DNA from: Pelargonium nanum
Lineage: Eukaryota > Streptophyta > Magnoliopsida > Geraniales > Geraniaceae
Direction of reading: 5' to 3'
Length of the DNA stretch: 21,958 nucleotides
Assembly (NCBI GenBank): GCA_036897485.1
Contig: JAYMTF010001670.1
Coordinates: 1-21,958 of the forward strand
Every line of letters begins with the position of its first letter. Position 1 is the first letter of the stretch. The notes below the pieces were generated by a model. That model was not told the DNA's origin, searched no databases, and worked only from the letters and a program-made list of their open reading frames with translations. The translations under genes and the position numbers were made by a program. Shown here in pieces: positions 1 through 8,922 of this stretch.

Positions 1-91
1 TTTTTGAAGTATCTGTAAATTCACAATTTATTTGGTTTCGAATTTGAAAAAAAAAAAACTAATTTCGTTCGCCGAAGTTGGGTTGCCGGCA

Positions 92-142
92 AGGACTTGG
101 CGTCAATTGGATTGGCGCCAATCCAATTGACGCCAAGGGTCC
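92..142. repeat. Long near-perfect palindrome
   Basis: Positions 96-137 form a 42-bp perfect inverted repeat centred on GGCGCC at 114-119. If two extra bases in the right arm are looped out, the arms extend to about 92 and 142. There is no spacer, so a single strand could fold into a hairpin with no natural loop. The surroundings are AT-rich with homopolymer runs (A run near 49-58, G run near 168) and look repeat-derived. No coding function is seen. It may be a transposon terminal or subterminal structure, but no partner end or target duplication is visible in the window. Confidence 0.8.
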
Positions 143-920
143 TCACATAATAATAAAAAAATAATAGGGGGGCTATTTCCCTAATTCCTTGATCCAAGAG
201 GCCAAAAACCAAATTCCAATGATTTTTTAAGCCAAAAAACTTAAAAAGCCGCGGAATTCATGTTCTTCAACACTTTATGTTTGTGCGTGTCGACTGTGGG
301 TCCAATTATATCATCTTTAATGATGTGGCGCCAAACACTATGTCATTATAAGAGACTTCAATCAAATTAAATGGAACCTCTAGAAGGCTCAAGAAGCATA
401 CGAGTAGGTATGGCTCTCACGCTCAAATTAAACGTGAGGTTTGTCTAGATGAACGCGCAGAGGGCGAACCATGAGGAACCAAACTTCTCGTGATGGTCCG
501 TACCAACCCAAAGACTACCATCCGAAACGAACTCAAGCTTCCTCGTTCAACGCCCACATGTTCCCGTTCAAGCAGTGCATAGAAGATTCTCATTCAAGAT
601 GTTGGCGGCCTCCCTTTCAAACAATCTCATTTGAGGCATGAAACATTCTTGTACAAGAAGTCATGTCGCAACTTAATTACTTCTCTATGTTACGACATCC
701 TTCTCGAATGAATCTCGTTTTGACTCACATGTTGCTATATCATCTTCAAACGTGTTTGTTCGAATCGCGTCACGTGACGTTAAAGTGTCAACCAAATCGA
801 GTCAAACAAAACGCATCATTGTTGAAAATTATTATAGTAATAGTGAGCACAAATTTCTCTATATTTAATATATAAATAGTTAGACTTAGGAAAGTAATTT
901 AGGGAAAAAGTCTCCACTTT
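143..920. other. Spacer, no gene recognised
   Basis: This stretch has no ORF with recognisable protein similarity and no splice-consistent exon chain. It contains a G-box-type palindrome, GTCACGTGAC, at 769-778. With no gene start nearby downstream, that motif cannot be tied to a promoter. The moderately GC-rich part at about 400-620 may be a degraded transposon, but no terminal repeats were found. Confidence 0.5.
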
Positions 921-1307
921 AAGATGAAGCATAAACAATGGTTGAGTCAAACACAAATCTCATTGAGCATACCTTTTATTTTCTTATGTTAAATTTTATA
1001 GATAATCCAGCTCATTTTTATTATTATCTATAGACAATGAAAATTAACGTAGCAACAACTTGATTTCGGATCATCCTACTGTATTCCACGTCAAGCAATC
1101 AGCAGAATAATACATGTATTTAAAAATATTAAAGAAAAAACTGCAGTAGAATAACTGTGGACCTATTTTGGTAGATGACCCAATGAAGGATTTAGAACTG
1201 GGCTCAAAGTTTGGTTTGGTGTTGCCCATGACATCAACCTTTGGCTTCCAATCTCTGTGATGGTAATTCGATCGACAACATAGGACACGAAATTAACGTA
1301 TTTATTC

Positions 1308-2132
1308 TCACACATTTTGTAAATTATGTCGTGTTGTGACGCGCACGACATGTCCAACAGTCAACTCCAATTTTTGGTTCGGATCAGTCTTCTTTCCAAT
1401 CCTATGAGTGCATTGCTTGTCTCGATGTCCTGCTCTCCCACAAGCAAAACAAATGAGGTGCATGCCTTCATACGCCACTGGTTGCCGAAAGCCATTCAAC
1501 CAAATCTTAGTAACCAAAGGCCTACTAAGGTCCACTTCAACAAAAACCTTTGCAAAAGGTCCTCTACTCGCCAATTTAGTGCACACATCCGCTTTGAGAG
1601 GCTTCCCGACAACCTTTGCTACTTCCAAGAGAATCTCCTCGTCATAAAATTCTAGCGGAAGGCCAGGAAAACTAATCCAAACTAGAGTTTTCAATACCGT
1701 GTCTACATCCGGACGAAAATCCGGGATCCACAAACGAACCGTCAAGTAATAACCAAACACCATCCAAGGGCCCTCCTCCATCACGTGTTTGTAATCCTGA
1801 AGTAACAAAAAGCGAGCCACGTAATACCCATTCGAGAGAGGAATAAGTTCATACTCACCCTTCGGGTTCCATAGCTTTCTCGTTCGATCATACATCGCCT
1901 TCCATTCTAACGAGCACCCTAAAACCTTCACGATCAAACAATTCTTCCATTGCAGGCTAAGTTTCTCCCTTCTACTCGCCGGAATACGGATCGCCGGAAA
2001 ACCATCCTTAGTGTAGTGCTCGATAGGATCATCCACCGGAAACCTTTCTTTCCATTGCTTCAAACGTTCCTCCGGCGACAAACTGCTCCCGCCGACGACC
2101 TCAACTTCCCTAACCCTAGACGCCGCCGACAT
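1308..2132 (-). CDS. DUF4283 / zinc-knuckle protein, LINE ORF1-like
   Basis: This intact 274-codon reading frame starts at the ATG at 2130-2132; an upstream GTG at 2138 is less likely. The N-terminal half resembles the DUF4283 domain of plant non-LTR retrotransposon ORF1 (gag-like) proteins, with motifs such as LWNPKGEYELIPLSNGYY and VWISFPGLPLEFYDEEIL. It is followed by a CCHC knuckle, CFACGRAGHRDKQC (C-x2-C-x4-H-x4-C), of the zf-CCHC_4 type. Such proteins bind nucleic acid. No endonuclease or reverse transcriptase follows, and the C-terminal tail after the knuckle differs from the inner copy, so this is a truncated element or a gene derived from one. It is divergent from the duplicated PTOX start, with 268 bp between the two ATGs. 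Expression is unknown. Confidence 0.7.
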   Translation of the reverse strand: MSAASRVREVEVVGGSSLSPEERLKQWKERFPVDDPIEHYTKDGFPAIRIPASRREKLSLQWKNCLIVKVLGCSLEWKAMYDRTRKLWNPKGEYELIPLSNGYYVARFLLLQDYKHVMEEGPWMVFGYYLTVRLWIPDFRPDVDTVLKTLVWISFPGLPLEFYDEEILLEVAKVVGKPLKADVCTKLASRGPFAKVFVEVDLSRPLVTKIWLNGFRQPVAYEGMHLICFACGRAGHRDKQCTHRIGKKTDPNQKLELTVGHVVRVTTRHNLQNV

Positions 2133-2400
2133 TCTCACAATTAGAGTATTTAATTTAGATGGAATATATTAATATATATACATACGGCTCAAGTCAAGAG
2201 CCCTATTATTCAACAAAGTGGAACTGTCGTAAACCGTAAACGCAGTCGTTTGAAAGAATATGCGACAGACCAAACCACCACGCAGCCAAACCCGTAAACG
2301 ACAAGCACTTGCCAAGATCTTTTTCGCTTTCTCCGTATTTTTGTTTGATTTGCTCAGCTCAAACACTTCTCTGAATTGAGCTCCGATTTGAAAGAAAAAA
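2133..2400 (+). promoter_or_regulatory. Duplicated PTOX promoter and 5' leader
   Basis: This interval matches 4117-4478 upstream of the real PTOX start. Shared parts include an AT-rich TATATATA stretch near 2168-2182, the block GTAAACGCAGTCGTTTGA, the block ATGCGACAGACCAAACC and the A-rich bases just before the ATG. About 66 bp of leader present at 4324-4389 is missing here, as are about 18 bp near 4250. The interval lies between two divergent ATGs, so it may act in both directions. Promoter activity is inferred only from homology with the PTOX upstream region. Confidence 0.6.
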
Positions 2401-2949
2401 ATGGCAACGGCCTCTGGCACATATGGCTCGCAAGAAACCACATGGTATTTGAAGGGTCGGTTGTGGCAGCCACCACCACTTTCCACAACCATCTCTGTCA
2501 AATTCAAAGCTTCACTGGACACAACCATTTGGAACATCACGAACTGGTCCGACAAACCGGACTTGGCTCTCACCGGAATTGTGCGATGTAGTTTTATCGT
2601 GTTTCAAGTTGTTATCTTTTCATGCTTTGTTTGTTTCTTAAAATTTGGTACTTTTGCTGATAAAATAAAAAAATTGAAGGCATACACAATGGTTGAGTCA
2701 AACACAAATCTCATTAAGCATACTTTTTATTTTCTTACGTTAAAATTTATAGATAATTCAGCTCATTTTTACTACTCCTTCCGTTACAAAATGAATGTCA
2801 TGTTTCCGTTTTTTGTAAAAATTAAATTTATAGACAATTTAACGTGTTTCCAATATTACGCTCACTTTGGGACAGAAAGTTTAGATAAACAAAACACTCA
2901 TTTTGGGATTGGAACAGAGGGAGTACTATTTATAGATAATGAAAATTAA
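2401..2949 (+). CDS. Chimeric ORF: PTOX start fused to LINE and MITE
   Basis: This is a 182-codon open frame beginning at the duplicated PTOX ATG. Only the first four codons (M-A-T-A) come from PTOX. It then reads a LINE 3' fragment in a frame other than the LINE's own, crosses the A-rich tail, enters the start of the inner duplication unit and passes through the MITE at 2775-2923 to a TAA at 2947-2949. A hydrophobic stretch (IVFQVVIFSCFVCFLKF) lies near residues 65-81. No known domain is seen. It is placed downstream of a copied promoter and leader, so it could be transcribed, but it may equally be a chance ORF. Confidence 0.3.
   Translation: MATASGTYGSQETTWYLKGRLWQPPPLSTTISVKFKASLDTTIWNITNWSDKPDLALTGIVRCSFIVFQVVIFSCFVCFLKFGTFADKIKKLKAYTMVESNTNLIKHTFYFLTLKFIDNSAHFYYSFRYKMNVMFPFFVKIKFIDNLTCFQYYAHFGTESLDKQNTHFGIGTEGVLFIDNEN
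2414..2673 (+). mobile_element. 5'-truncated LINE 3' end
   Basis: In the frame of 2376, the translation shows LWHIWLARNHMVFEG. This matches the W-x-IW-x-ARN-x-x-VF motif found near the C-terminus of plant non-LTR retrotransposon ORF2 proteins. The frame stops about 50 codons later, near 2591. A T-rich untranslated stretch follows and ends in an A-rich tail at 2662-2673. This is the expected form of a 5'-truncated LINE copy. The upstream end coincides with the break in PTOX homology at 2413, and the tail abuts the start of the inner duplication unit. Confidence 0.65.
2775..2923. mobile_element. Stowaway-like MITE with TA target duplication
   Basis: A 149-bp element begins CTCCTTCCGTTACAAAATGA and ends with the inverse form (...AACAGAGGGAG). 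It is flanked by TA at 2773-2774 and 2924-2925. The terminal inverted repeats are imperfect but follow the CTCCCTCCGTCCC-AAAATGA pattern of plant Stowaway (Tc1/mariner) MITEs. The paralogous site in the outer unit, near 1018-1030, reads straight through with a single TA, which gives an internal empty-site control. There is no transposase, so the element is non-autonomous. Confidence 0.85.
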
Positions 2950-3259
2950 CGTAACAACTTGCTGATTCCGGATCATCCTACTGTATTCCACGTCAATAAA
3001 TCAGTCAGCAAAATAATACATGCTTTATAAAAATATTAAATAAAACTGCATCAGAATAATTGTGGATTTATTTTTGGTACATGACCCAAATAATGAAGGA
3101 TAAAGAACTTGGCTCAAAGTCTGGTTTGGCGTTGCTCATTGGGCTACTGAACCAATACAGCAATAGACTTCAATGACCCATACTCTTCCTTTTATTGACT
3201 CATATTTTAGTGTGACAATTTGTGACACGCGTCACAATACAAAACTAGTGTGTTTGAAC

Positions 3260-4116
3260 TCACAAATTTTGTAACCGTGTATTATTCGTTTTAGGTTTTC
3301 GAACGTGCACACACGACATGCCCAACACACATACTGATTTAGTTGCTACCGCCAACCCCCAATCCTTGGTTTGGATCAGTGTCTTTGCTATGCCAATCCT
3401 ATATGTGCATTGCTTGACACGATGTCCGACTCTCCCACAAGCAAAACAAATGAGGTGCACCCCTTCTAGGCCACTGGTTGCCAGAAACTATCCCACTAAA
3501 TCTGACGAACAATAGGCTTACGAAGCTCAACTTCTACACAAACCTTTGCAAAATGCCACCTACTCGCCATTTTGGTGCATACGTACACTTTGAGAGGCTG
3601 TCCAACAACCTTTGCCGCTTCTAAGAGAATCTCCTCATCGTAAAATTCTAATGGGAGGCCAGGAAAACGAATCCAAACTATAGTTTTCAATACCGCTTCT
3701 ACATCCGAACGGAAATTCGGGATCCACGTACGAACCGTCAAGTAATAATCAAACACCGTCCAAGGGCCATCCTCCATCACGTGCTTGTAATCCTGAAATA
3801 ACAAGAATCGAGCCACGTAATACCCATTCGAGAGAGGAATAAGTTCATAGTCACCCCTCGGATTCCACAACTTGCTCGTCCAATCATACATCATCTTCCA
3901 TCCCAACGTGCACCCCAAAAGCTTCACTATCAAACAATCCTTCCATTTCAGGCTAAGTTTCTCCCTTCTCCTCGACGGGATCCGGATCGCCGGACAACCA
4001 TCCTTTGAGAAATGCTCGATAGGATCATCTGCCGGAAACCTTTCCAGATGTTCCTCCGGTGACAAACTGTTCCCGCCGTCGACCTCAACTTCCATAACCC
4101 TAGACGCCGCCGACAT
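3260..4116 (-). pseudogene. Broken copy of DUF4283 / zinc-knuckle gene
   Basis: This is the paralogue of the ORF at 1308-2132. The ATG is at 4114-4116 and the DUF4283 region is open as far as 3496. There a TAG replaces the Trp codon of the outer copy, about ten codons later a TAG replaces a Tyr codon, and a one-base deletion shifts the frame before the knuckle. The CCHC knuckle (CFACGRVGHRVKQC) survives in another frame at 3260-3460. An internal gap of a few codons near the N-terminus is also seen relative to the outer copy. A full-length product cannot be made. Confidence 0.8.
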
Positions 4117-4478
4117 TCTCACAATTAGAGTATTTAATTTAGATGGAATATAATAACATATATATATATACGCTCAAGTCAACGGCTCAAGTCAAAGAGC
4201 CCTACTATTCAACAGTGGAACAGTCGAAGGTCTTAAACGCAGTCGTTTGACAGTGGGGCTCGAAGAGAGAATATGCGACAGACCAAACCGCCACGAAGCC
4301 AAACCCGTAAACGACAAGCACTTTTCTTGGCAGTGGCAGCTACAAAAAATCCTCCACTCAACAAACTCCATCACTGCCATTGCCATTGCCAAAATCTTTT
4401 TCGCTTTCTCCGTCTTCTTGTTTGATTTGCTCACCTGAAACACTTCTCTGAATTGAGCTCAAATTTGAAGAAAAAAAA
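4117..4478 (+). promoter_or_regulatory. PTOX upstream region and 5' leader
   Basis: This is the interval between the PTOX ATG and the divergent DUF4283 pseudogene ATG. A TATATATATATA tract lies at about 4158-4170. It is close to the DUF4283 start and about 310 bp from the PTOX start, so its assignment to PTOX is uncertain. The leader contains an imperfect inverted repeat, TTGGCAGTGGCAG at 4327-4339 against 4374-4392, that could form a stem. A purine-rich GAAGAAAAAAAA precedes the ATG, as in many plant starts. The transcription start cannot be placed from sequence. Confidence 0.5.
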
Positions 4479-7400
4479 ATGGCAACGGCCTTATCTTCCT
4501 CCTCGGTGTTTGGAATCTCGGTCTCGTCCTTGAGAGCTAGAAATTGCAATCACCACGCTTCTTTCGCCTCCCAGAGCACTTTGCGTTACAGTCCTCTCTC
4601 CTCGCATCGATTGCTTTCTAGGTAATTTATACGTTTCTCGCTTTACTCGTCCCGATTTTGTGTACGGTGTTGAAACTTGAAATTTCTAGTTCATCTGTTT
4701 GATTATGTGTATCGTATGTAAAATTTGACTTGTCGGTCTTCGGAGCTCCATAATTAAGGCTTTGGAAGCTAATGATCTGAGATGAAGCTTGGAATTAATT
4801 TGTTTTTTTTCCCAATTTAGTGTGATTAGTAGTGTATGCTTGAAGAAATGGAAGCCTAGAAATGTGGTTGTGTACTTAAATTTAAGCTGAACATGTGTAA
4901 TTTTGCTATAATTGTTGTTGTTGCTCTATGTGATGAATTTCATTTCGGTTTATTTGAATTATTGAATTTTAATTCACATTAGAAGGGTAATTATTGAATT
5001 AACTTTTAATTGTTGTTAATTTTCTGATACTGCAATCAAAGTTTGAAATATGTAATTCTTCGTGTTTGAATATATTAATTCGTTATTTTCTTGATTTTTA
5101 CTTTTCATTTGGTGTCATATAGAAAATTGTACCCAATCCGAGCAACAGTCTTGCAGGATAATGAGGAGAAAGTGGTTGTGGAGGGCTCATTTCAAGCGAA
5201 GAGTTTTATAGATGAGGAGGGGAAGCAAAATGCCGAGGAACCATTAGGGAGTTCGTCTTCAAGTGCACTGGAGAGCTGGGTTATTAAGTTGGAACAGTCT
5301 GTGAACATCTTGCTCACTGTGAGTCACAACCTATTCTGGATTTACTTCTTTTAACACGTTTTATAACTTCTGGATATTTAAGTATATAGAATGTTGTGGT
5401 TTGAACCTGTCAAATCCTTTTCACATTCCTGGCTGGAGCCTTGAATTATATGCGTACTGAATTTTTTTGTTGGTTGACAATTTAATCTTGCTATTTATTC
5501 CAGGACTCAGTGATAAAGATACTAGACACACTGTATCATGACAGAGATTATGCAAGATTTTTTGTACTGGAAACTATTGCAAGAGTACCCTATTTTGGTG
5601 AGTGTCATATTTTCTGAATAAGATGTTTGTGAAAGAATTTTATGTGCCTTATGATATTATAAAATTTGTGTCATCCTGCTAATAGATCAATAAAGTTACA
5701 GTAGGATATGGATGCCCCAGCTAAATGGAAATTGATCCTATACATATTTGGTGCTCTGGCTGTTGTGGAGTTTTAGGGCTTGTGATGCTTTTCGGATTAT
5801 ATTTGGTCAAAGTTTGAATGTGGAAAGTAGCTGAAATTAAAGAAAGAAGGCAAAGCACTAGAATGTATAGATTGCAACAGGAAATTTCAAGACAAGGGTA
5901 GTAGGGGAAAGTTTAGACTTAAATCAAACACAATGAGAAGGGAAAGCTAGTGAAACATGCTTTATTATTCAAAACACTTCCAGGCCAAAAACCCATGTAT
6001 ATATTTGTTTTGACCTGACTCCTAGTCATACAATTTACAAAACTAAGTACATGCTTGTGTACAGTGGCAGAACCTAGATTTAAATGAAGGGTAGGCACAC
6101 TAATTTTGACAAATACATTAAAATATTTCGAAACACAACTATAAAATGAATTCAATCATGAATTTTTATGCTTTTAAGAATAAAAACTACATTACAACAT
6201 ATTGATCATAAAATTGCACTAGAAAACCTATTGATTCTCATGTTTTGAAAATGTGTCGTAAGAAAATTGATGAGCTTATATAAATTTATGTTCTTTTGGA
6301 GGTAGGGTAGAGTGGCCATGCCTATGATGGACACCCCCTCCCTCCGCCAATGTATGTGTAAAAAATGAGGGCCCAAGCTACCATCTTAGTCAGTCATGTC
6401 TTCTATATGTTCATTAGATTTATCCTTTTCTTCTTCTTTTCAAGAACTTGCTGATATGATTTTTTATTTTACTAAATTACCAAGGCTGCCTTTTTTCTGC
6501 TCTTCAATTTTCTTAACATAACAAAATATTCTGATTGCTATACCTAAACTGTTACTTGTTGTTTTGTCAGCATTTATGTCTGTACTGCACATGTATGAAA
6601 GTTTTGGGTGGTGGAGGAGGGCAGATTACCTGAAAGTGCATTTTGCTGAGAGTTGGAATGAAATGCACCATTTGCTTATCATGGAAGTAGGGATCTTTCT
6701 TTGAGTTTTTTTTTTCATTTTTTATTTATTTTTTATTTATTTACCATATCCATGTCCATACATTTCTTACTGATTGTTGATGAGACATGTGTCACCCTGA
6801 ATAGGTCCACTGTCACTTGAATCTTACTATTTCAGTCCTTGGTTCATGCTAAGAGTTATATAGCTCTATGGGTAAGTGAAGTAGAAGGACAAGAATAGAG
6901 GAAATTTAGTAGATATAATATCAATAACAACAAAAACATGTGGGGTTTTCGATAGTTACATGATTACATCGTTTCATAATAGCACCACAACTGTTGTAGC
7001 CACAGCTATTAATTTACTTGTGTACCTATTATATGTTTATGTGGGCTTCAATTTCTCAGCTATTTTGTAAGTTGCTAGTTGCTACCACTTGTGAACCAAT
7101 TATATATTATTTTTATTTCAGGAGTTAGGGTGAAATGCTTGGTGGTTTGACCGCTTTCTTGCTCAGCACATTGCAATATTTTATTATTTTATGACGGCCT
7201 TTATGTATACATTAAGCCCAAGAATGGCATGTAAGTATGATTATCATCCTTGCGCAGTAGTTCCTTATCTTAATTACCTTGTGTCCTATTTGGTTTTGCT
7301 TAACATTGGAACTTTTTTTGCTTCTATCTAAATGTTACTATGATAGTGGAAAGGATAGGTAATCATTTGTGTCTCATATTTTCATTTATATATATTTTTG

Positions 7401-8922
7401 AATCCATTGCTAAGCTAGATAGAAAACTCATGAACACTCCTACCTTTTAGAGGTTTATGAAATATTAGCTCTGTTGGTATCTGCTGTGCGGAATGGTTCT
7501 AAACTCTAGAGGAGAAATTGCATCATAATCTGGATTATTCTGTGTTGTTTCAAAAGTCAATTGAAAGCCTAACACACAGGTCTATCAAATCCTGACCCTT
7601 TTGTTTGGTTTATTACTAGTACAGATCATTTCTCTGAATGCGTAGAGAGCCATGCATTTTCAACTTATGACAAATTTATCAAGGCTCAAGGAGGTAAGAT
7701 TGAGAGTTGAAAGGATTAACATTCATTACTTGGTCACATTCACCCGCGCACACAAATTGAATAAAAATAAAAAATTCAATAAGGTTATCACTATTGCATT
7801 GCAATTTTCCCCTTGTATGCAATGAATTTAGCACCTTTAGTAATACTATGCTACTGCCCCACCTAACATGGACATGGAATTGAACAAGTTTCTATGTCTC
7901 AATATGGGTTTTGTTAGACTAACAGATCTTTGGTAGTAACGAATTTTAGACGACATGCATGCACAGAAGAATTTGCTGACTACAATATATACGTACGAAG
8001 CATCTAAAAATGTATCTCTTGGCACCTGTTGTTACAACTTTGACTGTTTTAATGTAGTCACTGTTTTTTTTTTCTTCCATAGAGGAATTGAAAAAGCTGC
8101 CTGCACCTGAGATTGCTGTAAAATACTATACTGAAGGGGACTTGTATTTGTTTGGTAAGTTTCTATTTGACTGTCTACTGTTCTTTGCTCCCATATTGCA
8201 GTCTACATGACTAGTAATCCACATTTTCTCAGATGAATTCCAAACTGCCAGACCTCCAAATACTCGAAGGCCAAAAATAGGTAAGGATTAAATCTTGTAT
8301 CTGTCTCTACTGGTTTGCATTGTGAGCTAAGTTGGATTTAGCAAAAATTTCCAACTTCAACTGATTATGGAACGTACAAGCCTACAAGGACTTGCATTTT
8401 CTGTGCAAAGCTCCTGTTGAGTGAAGGTTATGGATTATTATTTTTATCTTCTATCTTGAATCTACTGGTTTGAGAGGTTGATAGCAAAGTTTATCATGAA
8501 TTATAGCCAACTTTCATGACATGGCACATTAACTATGGAAGTGATCAACACTGCAACAAACTTTAGTATTAGCTTCTGCATCTGAAATAATGTGCCAATC
8601 CTTTTACAACAGCTTTGTTTTTTTACTACGGATACAATATTCCTCAGCTTAAGCAGCTTTTTAATAGCCAAAAGAAGCATACTAATGCAAATTATTGTTG
8701 TCAGAGAACTTGTATGACGTGTTTCTGAACATCAGAGACGACGAAGCTGAACACTGTAAGACAATGAAGGCCTGTCAGACTCATGGGAATCTTCGCTCTC
8801 CTCACAGGGAAGACAGCTTGGAGGTTGAGACTGGCTGTGTTCTTCCCGGAACAGACTGTGAAGGTATTGTGGACTGCATAAAGAAATCTGTAACGCCGCC
8901 TCAAGCAAAGCAACAGGTATGA
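4479..8922 (+). CDS. PTOX: Plastid terminal oxidase with in-frame stop in exon 5
   Basis: PTOX (IMMUTANS) oxidises plastoquinol and reduces oxygen to water at thylakoids; it supports carotenoid desaturation and chloroplast biogenesis. Nine exons with GT-AG borders: 4479-4621, 5123-5318, 5504-5597, 6571-6686, 7122-7230, 7625-7693, 8083-8154, 8233-8280, 8705-8922. These give 354 codons, normal for the family. A Ser/Ala/Arg-rich transit peptide covers about residues 1-55. The six di-iron ligands are all encoded (E136, E175, H178, E227, E296, H299), as is the 16-residue exon 8 block. However, codon 187, where Gly is expected after E-L-G, is TGA (7131-7133). A product ending at residue 186 would lack three ligands. 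No alternative splice site in exon 5 avoids the TGA in the correct frame. The gene is otherwise clean, so this is either a recent null allele or a base-call error. Confidence 0.93.
6062..6352. mobile_element. hAT-like MITE in PTOX intron 3
   Basis: A 291-bp AT-rich insert starts CAGTGGCAGAACC and ends CCTCCGCCAATG. These are imperfect inverse forms of the CAGTGGCGGA type of terminus common in plant genomes. The flanking 8-mers, CTTGTGTA (6054-6061) and TATGTGTA (6353-6360), match at six of eight positions, consistent with an old hAT target duplication. There is no coding capacity. The element lies well inside intron 3 (5598-6570), away from the splice sites. The family assignment is inferred from the termini and the duplication length. 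Confidence 0.5.
7131..7133 (+). other. PTOX: Premature TGA in PTOX exon 5
   Basis: Exon 5 opens GAG TTA GGG TGA AAT GCT TGG TGG after the acceptor at 7120-7121, with exon 4 ending in phase 0 at GAA. The family motif is M-E-E-L-G-G-N-(A/S)-W-W, so TGA stands for the second Gly. One substitution from GGGGGA gives it. So would a T/G swap from GGTGGA, which could also arise from two compensating homopolymer errors. Confidence 0.85.

Larger units (their letters stand above)
921..2413. repeat. Tandem duplication, outer unit
   Basis: This segment aligns in order with about 2675-4491. Shared blocks are the stretch with TGGTTGAGTCAAACACAAAT (from about 939), the block around 1060-1215, the minus-strand DUF4283 ORF and the PTOX leader through ATGGCAACGGCCT. 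The unit ends in mid-codon of the PTOX start region, where identity stops abruptly at 2413. Compared with the inner unit it lacks a 149-bp MITE and about 66 bp of leader. About 80 bp near 1225-1305 is unrelated to its counterpart. Scattered substitutions and indels show that the duplication is old. Confidence 0.85.
2675..4491. repeat. Tandem duplication, inner unit
   Basis: This second copy of the segment at 921-2413 is contiguous with the intact PTOX exon 1. It is longer than the outer unit because of a Stowaway-like MITE, extra unrelated sequence near 3140-3260 and about 85 bp of leader. Its DUF4283 ORF is broken. Because the PTOX gene continues from this unit, it is probably the ancestral position and the outer unit is the added copy. 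Confidence 0.8.

Noticed and set aside
769..778. G-box palindrome GTCACGTGAC as a promoter element
   Set aside because: No gene start lies nearby downstream. The motif is short and may occur by chance.
7122..7230. Rescue of the PTOX frame by another splice site in exon 5
   Set aside because: The nearby AG at 7127-7128 still leaves the TGA in the reading frame needed downstream. Skipping the exon (109 bp) would shift the frame.
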